NCBI RefSeq assembly: GCF_001039355.2
Contig: NW_019775280.1
Span: 105,700-166,780 of the forward strand
DNA: 61,081 bases
From: Lingula anatina
Taxonomy: Eukaryota; Brachiopoda; Lingulata; Lingulida; Lingulidae
Reading direction: 5' to 3'
Position 1 is the stretch's first letter. Each line of letters opens with the position of its first letter. The translations under genes were made by a program, and so were the position numbers. Of this stretch, positions 10,785 to 22,311 are shown one piece after another. Under the pieces are notes generated by a model, which worked only from the letters and a program-made list of their open reading frames with translations, made no database searches and was not told the DNA's origin.

Positions 10785-11615
10785 AATAAATCGGTAAAAT
10801 GCTAACTTCAAAGAGAAAATGCTCATTTTTATTTTAAAGAGGAAGAGAAGAGTACTCCCATATTTATTTTTGAATTGAAAAAAAAGTATGAAGTGATGGT
10901 TGCAGCTACAAAAGGTCCCACTCTGAACAGATTGTTTATGTACACTAACCACCTGCATTAGTGATTTGCATGTTGTAAACCAAGGCGATTATTTAGGAAT
11001 AAAGACATAGGGCGGCTTCGTCACTGTTGTGCAATTATTGTAATAACATGTCTTGAAATATTGTTCGAAATATTAAAAAAGTTTACAACATCTTTTATTG
11101 GGGATTCATGTGTGGTTCTTCCAACTGAGAATTCTTATTTTAAGACGAAAAATTTGAATCGGAAAAATGCTGTTATACTTTTACGTGAAAGGGAAAATGT
11201 TTTCCCATTTTTTAAGTCGAAGAGAAAAAAAATACCCCAACGTTTACATTTGAACTGGTAAAATGCTGTAAAACTTTGACTTGATAGAGAAAATACTTTT
11301 CATTTTTACATTAAAGAACAATGGTGTTTCATCTGCAGGAGAAAAAATACTCAGCTTCTTAAAGACAAGGTGAAAAAAATACTGCAATGTTTAACCTTGA
11401 ATAGGTAAAATGCTGTAGAATTTTTACTTGAAAGAGAAAAACTCAGATTTTTAAAAATGAAGAGAATACTATCATAAAAATACTGTTAAAAATGCTTTGA
11501 ATTTTGTCACCAAAACGCCTTGTGCTTAACAGATTATGTACACCTACAGCGTGCAATACTGTTTTGTTTGTTGTACAAACTAAGGCGATCATTTAGAAAT
11601 AAAGAGAAAGCCTCA
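10785..11615. repeat. Degenerate tandem array with poly(A)-signal-like units
   Basis: Units resembling GGTAAAATGCTG, CTTGAAAGAGAAAAT and an AAGAGAAA stretch recur at about 10790, 11155, 11250 and 11398. The block AAGGCGATTATTTAGGAATA (with AATAAA) at 10982 recurs near-identically at about 11582, so a segment of about 600 bp was duplicated. The open frame at 11061-11261 falls wholly within this array and is not called. Confidence 0.55.
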
Positions 11616-11619
11616 TATG

Positions 11620-12284
11620 AATCAAAATAATATTCAATGCAGCTGTGCACTACAACAGTTGCTTGACTAGCAAACAATACTGCTTTACTATAACACTACC
11701 TGGCTCATAGTGTCATTCATTTAATGCTATCATTCAAATACAGTTTACTTCAATAAAATGGGAGGTTTTAATCTATTAAGTGTTTGCGAACCACAAACTA
11801 TCACAATACTCTAAGTATTTGGCTTGCATACTGCTCTCTTTGTGCATAACAATAGTCTCACCTGACTGTTAGCGGATCCTTGTTTGTTTACTATGCATCG
11901 CGTTCAACTGAACCGCAAACAATGCCACTTCTCCTTTTTTAGATCAATAATAAATGCGGGTCTTTTTTGTTCATCCAATGAAAAACTAAAACAAATCCCT
12001 ACCTTTCAACAACTTGTGTATACAACAACTATTCTAACCAATATAAACATCTCATTTTTAGTGAAGTAAAACAAAACAAAACATATTATCTTTATTTTTG
12101 GAGAAAAAAAAACTATATATTTAGAGGGCCATTCAGGGCCATTCCTTTTTAGTACGGCTCCCGTCCTTTTATTACTACTGGGGGAGTACAGCAATAAGAA
12201 TATAACTGATTTAGTTATGGTTACATGTATATGCCGTACTACATTGGAATGTTATGCATAATTTAATGCTTTTTTTTTTTTAAG
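11620..12284. other. No gene seen
   Basis: Short frames only. The 12285 exon copy should have a first exon upstream comparable to 13021-13293, but none is visible here, which suggests that copy lost its 5' part. Confidence 0.5.
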
Positions 12285-12605
12285 TTGAAGCGCCATACTG
12301 AACCCATGGCTGAAACGGTCAAAGAAGGAGAAGAACAGGATCAATAAAGCTTAAAATTGGTAAGCACTATAACATGTACTTGAGTGAGATGAACACTGGA
12401 ATATAATTAGAAAAATTAGTAAAGGAAATAAAATGTGTACACGTGTACTTTTGTTGTCGGTAAAAAATTCTTATCATTATATGCATGCATTATACACTTG
12501 ATTTATTTTTTTAAATTACAGTCCTGACGATTAAGACTGAAAAGAAGATTGCGTCTGTCCTTAGGCAAAGACATAGAATTACAGAAGAAGCGACAGGAGA
12601 GATTC
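12285..12605 (+). pseudogene. Orphan downstream exons of a 3-box gene paralogue
   Basis: Exon-like 12285-12359 (acceptor TTTTTAAG, donor GTAAGC) reads LKRHTEPMAETVKEGEEQDQ and then a stop. A second block starts at 12522 after TTACAG. Both blocks, their splice sites and much of the intron match 13482-13561 and 13723 onward, downstream of the TATA-driven gene. No first exon is present, so this is the 3' remnant of a paralogue. It keeps the longer reading frame, whereas the downstream copy stops after three codons. Confidence 0.5.
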
Positions 12606-12971
12606 AATTGTGACTTTTTTTTTTTTGACCATTTAAGATACACTTTATGTATGTATGTATATAACAAATAGGATTTAGTTTGTTATTAAACCACATTACA
12701 GCACTATGTCTTTTGATTTGATTTTATTGCTACAGCTGTAATAATTGTAAGGGAAAAGCACTGCAGACCAATCGTCACAACAATTGCAATGATCACGAGA
12801 ATGGTCCTTAAACGTAAGCCGGTTAACCAAAATTGACGAAGGGAAAGGGGGGAGGGGAGGGGTGGTAGCCTGGCTGCAACATGGGTGTGGGAGTAGAAGA
12901 TCAATCATCTGTCAATCATTTCATAATCAGATTCATAATACAGATTGGCTGAGACTAGGGGAAGAGGGGGG

Positions 12972-12977
12972 TATAAA
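12972..12977 (+). promoter_or_regulatory. TATA box of the 13021 gene
   Basis: TATAAA in the context GGGGGGTATAAATACC lies 49 bp upstream of an ATG in a good Kozak context (ACACCATGG). The expected start site is near 13002, giving a very short 5' leader. A strong TATA with a short leader is unlike the other genes in this window. Confidence 0.6.
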
Positions 12978-13020
12978 TACCACGTTTCAAACAACGTCCT
13001 GGTATACTTCCAAATACACC

Positions 13021-13493
13021 ATGGAGGCTATTTGGGAGGAAAATTTGTCAACTCTTGAGGAATTGTGTGAGGACCAACTACAAAAGGAGATCAACACACA
13101 GAATGTCATTGACATCATGACATTGGCAAATAGAATGGGGTGCACGTCCCTTAGGGCGTGCTGCGTAAACTTTTGCGTGCAGAACTACGCACGCATCAGC
13201 ATTAAAGCATTAAACACACTATTAAGGGACCCAATGCTGTGCAAGCTAGTCATGGACCAGTTTGCATACACTCTTAGTGACATACACGAAGAGGTAAGTT
13301 AACAATTAATTTAACTATTCCTATATATGTATATATACATATGTATATAAATAATGTAAACATTACTATATCACTAAATGTTAAGAGAAGTACAGCGCTA
13401 AAAAATGTAAACGTTATATGCTGTAATAAGGTGGAATGTAATGCGTAATTAAATGTTTTCCTTTTTTTTTTTTTCTAAAAGCTGGAACGTTAA
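13021..13493 (+). CDS. Small BTB 3-box/BACK-like protein
   Basis: Exon 1 13021-13293 (91 codons) ends at a consensus donor (GAG, then GTAAGT). Exon 2 starts at 13482 after a long T tract and adds L-E-R before a stop at 13491, giving about 94 residues. A further non-coding exon starts near 13723. Exon 1 resembles the helical region after the BTB domain of SPOP- and Kelch-type proteins: LCEDQL, then NVIDIMTLANRMGC, LRACCVNFCVQNY, and LLRDPML. There is no BTB domain upstream; the open frame continues 5' but through the TATA box. If expressed it would be a free-standing 3-box/BACK-like helical module, possibly for Cullin-3 adaptor dimerisation or interference (inference). A 3' paralogous remnant lies at 12285. 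Confidence 0.55.
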
Positions 13494-13898
13494 ACAGGTC
13501 CTCCCCAATAGGAAGAAGAAGATGAGCAAGGGGAAGAACGGGATCAGTAGGGTTAAAACTGGTAAGCACTAAAAAATGTACTTGATTGAGGGGAATACTG
13601 AACTATAATTAGAAAAATAAGTAAAGGAAATAAAATGTCGACTTTTAGATGTCGGTATGAAAATCCTTTTATTATATGCGTGCGTTATATAATAGATTTT
13701 TCTTTTCTTTTTTTAATTACAGGTCTGACGATTAAGACCAAGAAGATTGCCCATTGCATCCGACCATGCCATAGTCTTCTTCGATTTTTATATGTAGTTA
13801 CATAGAAAATTTAAAAAATTAAACCTTTTGTTAAAAATAAATGGTGTTATTGTTAGTTAATTTTTCCAAACAAGAAAACATATAATACCATAATATTA

Positions 13899-14590
13899 AT
13901 GGGGTGGTGCCCCGCAATCGGCGGCACCAATTCGGTGGGAGAGCTCGTTGCTCTCCTCTTCACATTGATAAAAACTATGGCTCCACAAAATCACTTTCAG
14001 CGGGCGAAGATAGTTATTATCCCGTTCGCTGACTGCGATTTTGAAACTTTAGACGACCTAAAGCGGGCCGAGTTTTGGTTGAGAGGACTGAGGACGACAC
14101 TGGTATGGCACCCTGGAAGCCCTGCTGCTGCAATGGGCGCCAAACAAGCTGCCCTGGACAACGTGAGGAGAAGGGCCTTTCACCCCATATATCAACCTAG
14201 GGCAGTAGTGTCTCCCACTCCCTGAGACATTTAAGACAGCGTAAGGAGAAGCGTTACTTACCCAAGATACCGCCCTCGAACAGTAGTGTCTCCCACCCCC
14301 AGAGGTCAAGCAGCCTTTGCCACGCCCAAGTCCACATCATCGGACCACAGAAAAAGAAAGGCCAAAGAAGAGGAAGAGGGAACTGTGATCAGGTAAAATA
14401 TGAAAAAAAAATTTATTGCTTGTATTTCCTGTGGCCAACCACGACACAAGGAGAATGGGCACAGGCAACTAAAGGGGTATTGGCACTGCCCTAACAGTGC
14501 TCTGACTTATGAAGAGTGGAAGAAAATGACTATAGAAAAAATGAAAGAAAAAAAACGAAACCAAATAGTGCTTCTAAAAAAGTATAAATA
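13899..14590 (+). pseudogene. Zinc-knuckle protein, copy B1 (N-terminal frame plus intact knuckle, stop between)
   Basis: The frame 13899-14225 encodes 108 residues of unknown family (KIVIIPFADCDFETLDDL, RAEFWLRGLRTTLVWHPG) and ends at VVSPTP. The VVSPTP segment is repeated at about 14285, where another frame continues through a basic-acidic linker (HRKRKAKEEEEGTV). That frame is stopped by TAA just before the knuckle; the sister copy at 14890 has TAT at the equivalent place. The knuckle (14400-14589) is the best preserved: ACISCGQPRHKENGH, then GYWHCP and YEEWKKM, i.e. C-x2-C, H and C spaced like a short zinc-binding module with a Lys-rich tail. AATAAA follows at about 14587. Confidence 0.5.
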
Positions 14591-14699
14591 AATGAAAATT
14601 GTTGAAAATTTTTTGTCTACTGCTGTCAAGTTTAGGTTTAGGATGTGACACAGCTGTTACTCGGTGCCACTCTCCCTGGGGCCAAGCTCTCAACCACAC

Positions 14700-15115
14700 C
14701 AGATCTCCCATAGGCACGCCCCAAGCCAGTGCAACCCTCCCTCCCTCATGGCCTGGTAGAGATGGGAGTACCTCTGGAAGAAAACGGAGCTGGCCAGGTC
14801 ACCCCAACCAGGGCAAAGAAAGTGCCATGCCCCCCAGTACTCAACTATCTTTTGCTGTGCCCAAGTCTACCTCCTGGTACCACAAAAAAAGAAAAGCACA
14901 AGAGGAAGAGGGAACTGTGGGCAGATATAAGATGAAAAAAGATTTTTTTGCCTGCCGTTCCTGTGGCCAACCACGATGAAAGAAGACTGATTACAGGCAA
15001 CTAAAGGGGTATTGGCACTGCCCTTACAGTGCTCTGACTTATGAAGAGTGGAGGAAAATGACTTTAGAAAAGATGAAAGAAAAAAATGAAACCTTCACAT
15101 AGTGTTTGTAAAAAA
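14700..15115 (+). pseudogene. Zinc-knuckle protein, copy B2
   Basis: A proline-rich stretch, then VPKSTSWYHKKRKAQEEEGT, VGRYKMKKDFFACRSCGQPR, followed by TGA where copy B1 continues HKENGH. Past the stop the same frame resumes as YRQLKGYWHCP, SALTYEEWRKMTLEKMKEK. B2 is therefore intact in the linker and broken in the knuckle, the mirror image of B1. An AATAAA lies at about 15115. This copy also lacks the N-terminal WLRGLR-type segment. Confidence 0.5.
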
Positions 15116-15269
15116 TAAATAGTGTATCATGAGAAATATTTGAATTTTTTAAGCTTTAGTGTACAGCCATGATAATGCAGTTCATGGTTTATAACTTGTA
15201 CACAGCGTCTAAATAACAGTTTGGCATTTGTTAGCTGAGCTACCTATCAAAAAAAAAAAAAAAAAAAAA

Positions 15270-15425
15270 AAAACGATTTTCCATATTTTCATACAACTGG
15301 AAGATGGGAGACAGTTTTCCTTTGTCATCTATACAGAGGAAATTATAATACATCTGCTCATGTTATTTTGGGCAGAATTGGAAGTTCCGTTAAACTCGGA
15401 ACACAATCCAATTATTTTGGATTAG
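15270..15425 (+). pseudogene. Small protein, copy B (start codon changed to ACG)
   Basis: Homologous to 10148-10291. It reads IFIQLEDGRQFSFVIYTEEI, a hydrophobic stretch, then ELEVPLNSEHNPIILD and a stop. The ATG position of copy A is ACG here, just after a run of about 25 A. The frame is open further 5' through that run to a Met at 15228, which would add a poly-Lys leader. Whether translation could start there is unknown, hence the pseudogene call. The spacing to the next small gene is the same as in copy A. Confidence 0.4.
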
Positions 15426-15598
15426 ACAGTCAGTGATACCTTGGCGTTCATGTTTTAACGTAATTAAACTTGATTTAATTTGTAATTCTAGTTTAAATAA
15501 TGTTTGCACGGTGAAAAATGCTGTCTATAAAGTCACCCCAGCAGACAAATTTTTTAACAAGTTAAAACCACACACAGAAAAAAAAACTTGAATAAAAC

Positions 15599-15863
15599 AT
15601 GTCGAGCGAGTATACATATATCGTTATACTTAACGTTTGTTGATTTTTTAAAAATTATTTTTGAGTTTATTTATATATTTATTTTTTATAAGCTGAAGAT
15701 TTTCGTCAAAACCTGTGTTTTGTACTTTGGCGGGAGCTACACATGTGATCCTCATCCTAATTGCGCTGGCGCCAGTTTCACCAGATCAATTACCAAAATT
15801 ACCGCTGCGGGGGAACACAGCTCTGTTGCCTTCAGATCACAGGGAGAGGAACATATCGGCTGA
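15599..15863 (+). CDS. Small two-exon protein, copy B
   Basis: Exon 1 (15599-15634) encodes MSSEYTYIVILN. A 58-nt putative intron follows (GTTTGT donor, TTTTATAAG acceptor), then exon 2 (15693-15863) with LKIFVKTCVLYFGGSYTC, further Cys residues and a C-terminal SQGEEHIG. About 69 residues in all. Unlike copy A it has no tandem expansion and looks intact. Conservation of both exon sequences and of the intron position between copies supports a real gene. Family unknown. Confidence 0.4.
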
Positions 15864-16139
15864 TAACCTCTACCAGGGTCGCAGATATTTTTTTTTTCAC
15901 AGGTCTATGGAAAAGATCATAAGGAAAATACACAAAGTGCACAAACTAGCGCATACCTGAACAGCATTATGGGCAGCTACCTCAGCGACTTCACAGACCA
16001 GCTAGATAAGGGAAACCATATTACCACATACACTTCTATAAACAGTTTGAGTAAACAAAGTTATTTACCACCTATAGAAATAGAAGAAAGAATTTACGAT
16101 TCCATTGCTTCTCGACATAGCTGGAAGTTTTACTAAACC

Positions 16140-17452
16140 ATGAAAACTTATTGCTTGTTTTTTTTTTTACAGCTTCTTCTTATACAATATATTTCTAGAA
16201 CTTACATAATGGTTGCCACCAGTGCACCAAAGGCCTTTGTAAAAACTGATGCATAAAGAGTTAAGTCTAGTATTGAACAATACACCACACACTAGTGCCA
16301 TGGACACAAAACAAGTGGTATAAGTTATTAAGAAGATGGAAAACTCAGGTCTATGGAAAAGGTTACAAGGAAAGTAAAACAAGGTCACGAGGAGGAAGAA
16401 TGTCAGGAGGAAAAATGGTACATAATTGGAAATCAGTATGTGGGGGGACAACATTATTAGATTGTACAAAATGTACCAAATTATCTAGGTAAATATAGTA
16501 TTTTCGCATTTGCCACAATTAAGTAGCATAACCAGAATCCACTTTTTTCCTACAAATCCTCTCACAAAAAAGCTTGGCAATCACCAGCTGTGACCACTTT
16601 CTCAGGATCACAAATATTAGGATCGAATTAAAATTGAAAAAAAAAAAAGAAAAAAAAAGATCTACGGATTTCCAGAGTTTTACAAACCCTGTCTTTGGAC
16701 TGATCAAATTCTATGGTTCACACTTATAACATGCCTCTCTGTAACTCTGACTTAGCTTTACCCTGCCTGCATGGTATCGTTGTAAAAACTTACAGTATAA
16801 GGTGTCCAGGTCAAAGTCTGCACAGTTGGCAGTCGTTTCCAAAATGCACATCTTGTTCCCCTATGTTACCACAACTAGAGGCAGTTTACAAGAAGACTGC
16901 ACTAACATCATCTATTTCTTAATGATGAAATTCTTCAACATAAAGATAACTGATGCATGGATGTTACAGTGAAAACTTGAAAATTTCGCCAATTAAAAAT
17001 TTACAAGTATTTTGAAATGCAGGCGTCCAGCATGACCAAATTAGGTGCCAACCTTTTCAAAATTATGGAGAAGCTCATTGTCAAGTTTGACAAAATTTTC
17101 ATAGTGAAAAAAAAAGTTATGTCTGCAATCAATTGTCTTTCAACAAAATGTTCAAATTTTTACTGTAGTTAAGCACTGACACTGCGCCACATAACAAAGC
17201 ACCTATTCAATGATACCATTTTTGATATCTTTGTAGGGTCCCTAAGGGATCAAACCTGCTAACTTCTTCACAGCTTGCCTTTGGGGCTGGTAACCTTTGA
17301 GTTGATGGTCAATGGCAACTTCTGGTTGTTCACTGGACCTTCACTCTTCTGAAATGACCACTTGCCTCTTTCACTTTCTGTGAGGGACACTAGGGGAGGT
17401 GGTCAGACATGACCAGGATCGTGGCAGACATCTTAACTGACCACTGTCAACC
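16140..17452. other. No gene recognised; contains the PIGC 3' flank
   Basis: Between the small-gene cluster and the PIGC stop codon at 17453. The part near 17450 is expected 3' UTR of PIGC (minus strand). Open frames at 16167-16492 overlap on both strands and show no family signature. Mixed A-rich runs lie at about 16636-16660. Confidence 0.5.
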
Positions 17453-20400
17453 TCAGTCCTTAATCTCTGCTTCATCCCATGGCCCATAGATGTTGCTAAA
17501 TTCAAAAAATTTGATAGGTTAATAAAAATGTTTTTGATCAATTTGCCATTTAAACAAAAAGACTATATTTGTTTTGGCATTCTTTTATCAACATAGCACT
17601 CAATTCACTTCAGGATCAATAATGCAAAATCGCGTTTCCATCAGTTTTTCAGTAATTGTTTAGAAAATCTCTCTGGCTTCCAAAATCATAAGTATTTTTT
17701 GTATGGTCTTAGCAAGTTTTTCTGTTAATCTGTGTCAGTTTTCTTCTAATCATAACTCACTTTTTGTATGGTTGAAGACTTATCAGCCAAGCAGGGCAGA
17801 CAAAGGTGATGAATACATACAACAGGGTCAACAATACAGCAGCCACTGTTGATAACGTTGCTATAGTAACAACTGTAACCAGGGTCAAAATGATGGTCAA
17901 GACCAGCTGACTGTGTTTTACTTTTACCTGAAAAAAGAAACATTGTTAAGCAGGTATTTTACAGTATGCATATTTAACTAACAAGATTTGTGAAAGAAAC
18001 TTAAAGTTAATTAGATATTTGTATATTTATCAAATGTCAATGATCATAAGGGAGTTTTAAAAATCAACCAAAATTGCAAATGAATGTACACGAAAACAAC
18101 TTAATTCAAAACTTGAAACTGCTGCATTAATTTCAAAGAAGTTAACTGTTTAAATTTTCATCATTCAGCACTTAGATATGCACTAGTAGTACAGTTGTTT
18201 ATCAAAACTACATGAATATTTTAGGTCCAACACAACTTGTTGTTGATAATTTTTCCCTCACCTTTAACTTCCGTCTTAAGACTGGCCACAAAGCGAATAC
18301 CTCCACGGCCAGTGTCACTGTGGTGAAGGCATGCCAAGTGGTATGCAATCTTGACGCCAGGCAAACTGAGGCAAAAATAGCTGCATTCAAAGACAATGCC
18401 CCAGAGACACTGAAATTTTGAATCAAAATTATTTTATTACAAAAAAAAAAGATGAATTTTGATGTTTTATGCATTGATCCACTTTTTTTTAAAGATAAGA
18501 TGGAATCATAGAAGATTAAACACTGAATCACTCCTTTCATACTTGCTTGGTATAATATTAAACAAATACTTTATATTATATTTATTTCTCATCAATCACC
18601 TGCCTTTAAAATGAAACAAAAACCATGGTTATTTAGATAACAAAACTCTGGCAGGTTCTTGCTTACTTACACGGCAGCATCCGCCCCATAGTCATGAAAT
18701 AACAAATTGGCCAGCAACATCGCTGCCGTCATGGCGTAAACCGTATCTGTGCTGATGGTATCAGTAAGGGTCATCAAGATGGGGGAGAGGCCATAGCTGA
18801 AGGCTACAAACATCAATACTGTCTTCATGGCTGACCACCCTGAACAAAGAGAAATATGATGTTCACCAAACTGAGGCAATTTATATCCACAGCTAATGAA
18901 GCAACAGACTGGTCAAAAGCTTAAAGGTACATACAAACTGAGCATCGATGGAGCATGGATTCCCAGTGACACATGTAAACCACTTCTACTAGTTTCTTAT
19001 ATGACTCAAATTAGTTCAACATGCCAAGAGATAAACTGAATAGATCACTTGATCAGCCATAAAAGAGCTTTAGACTGCTCCTTTCTTTAAATTTTTGGTC
19101 GGAAATTTAACCTACTTCCATGACCTACTTTTCTTCCCCATTGACATACAGCATTGAATGCCAGCAGAAAAATCTGTTCAAACATCATTTTTGGGTAAAA
19201 TTAAACAATGCCTTTTAGTAATTCTCTTAGTTATACTACTTGAAACTATATGCTGGCATTTGGTTGGTTTTTGTGACAAAAAAATGACTTTGTATGCACC
19301 TTTAAATTCTGTATAAGACTAGACTTTAGACTCAATAGTAGCCTTCTAGTTTTAAGAACGGAATTACTTTCTTCTGTCACCACCTTTTCTGTTGAGCAAA
19401 TCTAAAACCTATTTAAACAAAATATTGGCCCATCTCCACAGGTGCGAAAAACCCAAGTCAATAAATTTGAAGAAAATTGTGGAGAGGAACAGACAAAATC
19501 CTAAATTATCTAATAGGTCTTACCTGTTCTTGTCTGCATGTTGTCCGAGTCTTCTTCCATATATTCCAGCAATTCATGGATGCAATAGCCAATGATGGTC
19601 AGGAAGGAAGACACACAGAACAGGACTTTGGGCGAGAGCACCTTGTCATCCATGAAGAGGAACATGGCCACAAACAAGCACACGCTGAAACAAAAAGAAA
19701 TATTCACATATCATTTTTGATTTCATTAAAGACGTATCCAGACTTTATCCAGGAGAAGGAAGAAGCAACTCACCCCCCTTTTTTAAAATCCTGAACGAAT
19801 CAAAGAAATACAAAATCACTGAATTCAAGGTTTACCCACTGTCTTTCATGTTAAGGAACTTGGGCAGTTGCCTTAAGTAACTGTCCAAACAGCACCAATT
19901 TTAAACACCAGTTGACAGAAAAAACAGGGTCTACAATTCAGATCTTTACACCTGTTTACTTAGTAGCCAAGATACACAGAATTTAAATCCCAGTTTTCAT
20001 GCTGGATTTGGTTACATAATACACTGCTATATTTGTGAAGCAATCCCAGACTAAAACCAATCAATGTGAATTTTTCCCACAGTATATCTACCTGTGTCCT
20101 TTTGTGTTTCCCCTGTTAATAAGTGATTCACTAGTGAATGGTTAATGGCTTCTTGATAGGTAATGCATTATTATGTAACTTGTGTAATGTGTGTGTATGT
20201 GATTGGGAGGGGGGGAGGGTGCACCTTTTACTGTGCAAAAAATTACATACCAAGGGTAAATCATAAGGAAGAGATCTCTTGTGGTTACCATTACTGCCAA
20301 GTTACAGTTAAGTAGTATCATATGTGACTTACAACTAGCAGAACCAGAATTACAAATAGTCTGTATAATCATTATAATTGCATTACATGATGTCATTCTT

Positions 20401-22311
20401 TAACAGAGGCCATTGGTTGTGGGACTGTATGTAATTATAGTAACAGTAAACCAACAAGTCGCTATTGAATGAATTCACTATAATTGCCATAGTATACGTG
20501 TTATTGCTCTTTAATAGCTGCCATTGGTTGTTTGAATGTAATTATAGTAATTGCCCTTAAAGTGCCAACTAAACACAACAGGATAGCAGTGAACAAAACT
20601 AGCAGACTACAGAAAGGACCATTCACTATAAACTGTGCATTCACTGGGACTCGCACATAATGGCACCAGATTAGCCCCCTCGTTTTCATCACAAATTCAA
20701 TCACCAGCTCTTTGTGTTCTACTTAGTGCCAGGAGAAGGTGTGATAATCTGCTTATGTGGCTTCATTCAACCAGAGTACCCATCCATTGTGAACTAACCC
20801 AAATCCTGAGCAAATACAGCAATTATTCTGGTTACTCTGTCAACACCTAATTACCTGCAGATCTGCTGAGTGACCACCCCAGATTCCTGGACAACTGACC
20901 AATAGTGGTATGTTCTAATGTGAACTGAAACAAAATGGGAAAGTAATTACTGTACCACAAAACTTAACTTTCCTTAATGAGAAATGTGGATTTAAATTCA
21001 CCTTTTAGATCAATAGTAATCAGGGTGCTAGTTAAGTAAAATGTTTCAGGTGTTCTTATTTATTTTTACAGGACAATATGTGCTAAGACGTGAAAAATGA
21101 AACTGCACACAACTAGAACTAAAATATAACTAATTTTCAATACTGTTACAAGGTAACATAGCTAAGTTTCTTCCTAGCTCAATTCTTTCCTCCAGCAATG
21201 TCACTTGATATGCTGAATTATTTCATATTATTTCTGCACCTTTGCCATGGTATGAAAGAATCATTTGAAGGAAAATTCAATTTTTATTGTGCTTCTTCAC
21301 TGTGCACATGGTTGTACCTTGTACGTAAAGGTTGAGAACAGTAAAGGCCAGTAAACATTCCATTTCCAGTGTGAGATCTAATATGTGCGGTCAGCAGAGA
21401 CTGGGCGTGTAGATCAGACCCGGTAAACTGATTTTTAACATGTATTTATCTATATCACCTTTATATAAACATTATAATCATATATTTATTTGTAAACTTG
21501 TTAGTGCTCTGTTATAGTTAGATGTGCTGTCACTGGTTGTACCTTGTATGTGAAGGTATTTATCAATAAAGAATCATTTAACATTTATAGTACCTGCACT
21601 GCATGTTGAAAATAAGACCACTTTTCCTAACGCTAAGACCAAGTCTCAACCCTTGCACTGCTGAATCTTAAAGTTGATGATTTCTTCAATTTCTTCTTGA
21701 TCGATTGAATTTTGAAGAAACCTCACACAAAGCAAAGAAGAGATTCACCATTCACTTTCTGTGCTGCAAAGCAAAGTAGTTCAAAAACAATATGGCGGCA
21801 AGGAGCACATTTTCCCATTAAACGTCGTAACTACAGCACTTGATATGCATTGCCCCAAACCACGATTTCTTAACTGCAGTGTACATGTTTTAAAACATTA
21901 TTAGTCTTCGGTCAGCAAAATTTTCCCGCTTTTGGTCAGCCTGTGCCATTTTCATTAGGGCGCACTCACTGCGAAGACTATTTTTTGGCAATCCCCACTA
22001 AAGCCAAGGTAAATTACGCACACACGCCAGCAAATATCAGACAATCAGCTTCGGCAATCCATGAACTATCTTATCTATTAACCTCACCTAAAAGTTAAAA
22101 GAGTAAACTGGACAGGAATGCGTGGTTCTTTGTCCAAAATGTGAAGCTAAACGATGCCGCTGCGTACGGGGACCTGTGGTTTCTACAAAAAAAAACACAA
22201 AATTTGCTCACCATTCTTTTGCATCTCATCCAAAAAGGACTCATCTACATAATTATCAGGTACGCCTTGGTCTTCGTACAGAACCTTCTTCCATCTCTTC
22301 TTTGGTTCCAT
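17453..22311 (-). CDS. PIGC: Phosphatidylinositol N-acetylglucosaminyltransferase subunit C
   Basis: Seven exons: 22311-22212, 20924-20855, 19684-19524, 18839-18671, 18409-18262, 17927-17761, 17495-17453; 858 nt, 285 residues, all phases consistent. PIG-C/GPI2 is an ER-membrane subunit of the GPI-GlcNAc transferase, which starts GPI-anchor synthesis by adding GlcNAc to phosphatidylinositol. Family landmarks in order: [15 protein letters not shown] near the N-terminus, [74 protein letters not shown], and the C-terminal [11 protein letters not shown]. Most of the chain from about residue 55 is hydrophobic membrane segments. Human PIGC is 297 residues. The start is the ATG directly before the conserved KRWKKVLYE. 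It is head to head with CFAP157. Confidence 0.95.
20397..20565. repeat. Degenerate direct repeat in a PIGC intron
   Basis: GCCATTGGTTGT followed by a TGTAATTATAGTAA segment occurs at about 20409 and again at 20520. A local duplication of about 110 bp. Confidence 0.45.

Noticed and set aside
12862-13020. N-terminal extension of the 3-box frame up to a Met at 12862.
   Set aside because: It runs straight through the TATA box and expected start site, and the encoded residues look like random translation.
15270-15750. Possible broken polyubiquitin: QLEDGR followed downstream by KIFVKT, in the order of a ubiquitin-ubiquitin junction.
   Set aside because: The second copy (10148-10707) has TEDGR and KIFILKP, and the residues conserved between the two copies are not the ubiquitin-conserved ones. 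No diglycine or other ubiquitin blocks are present. Probably coincidence.
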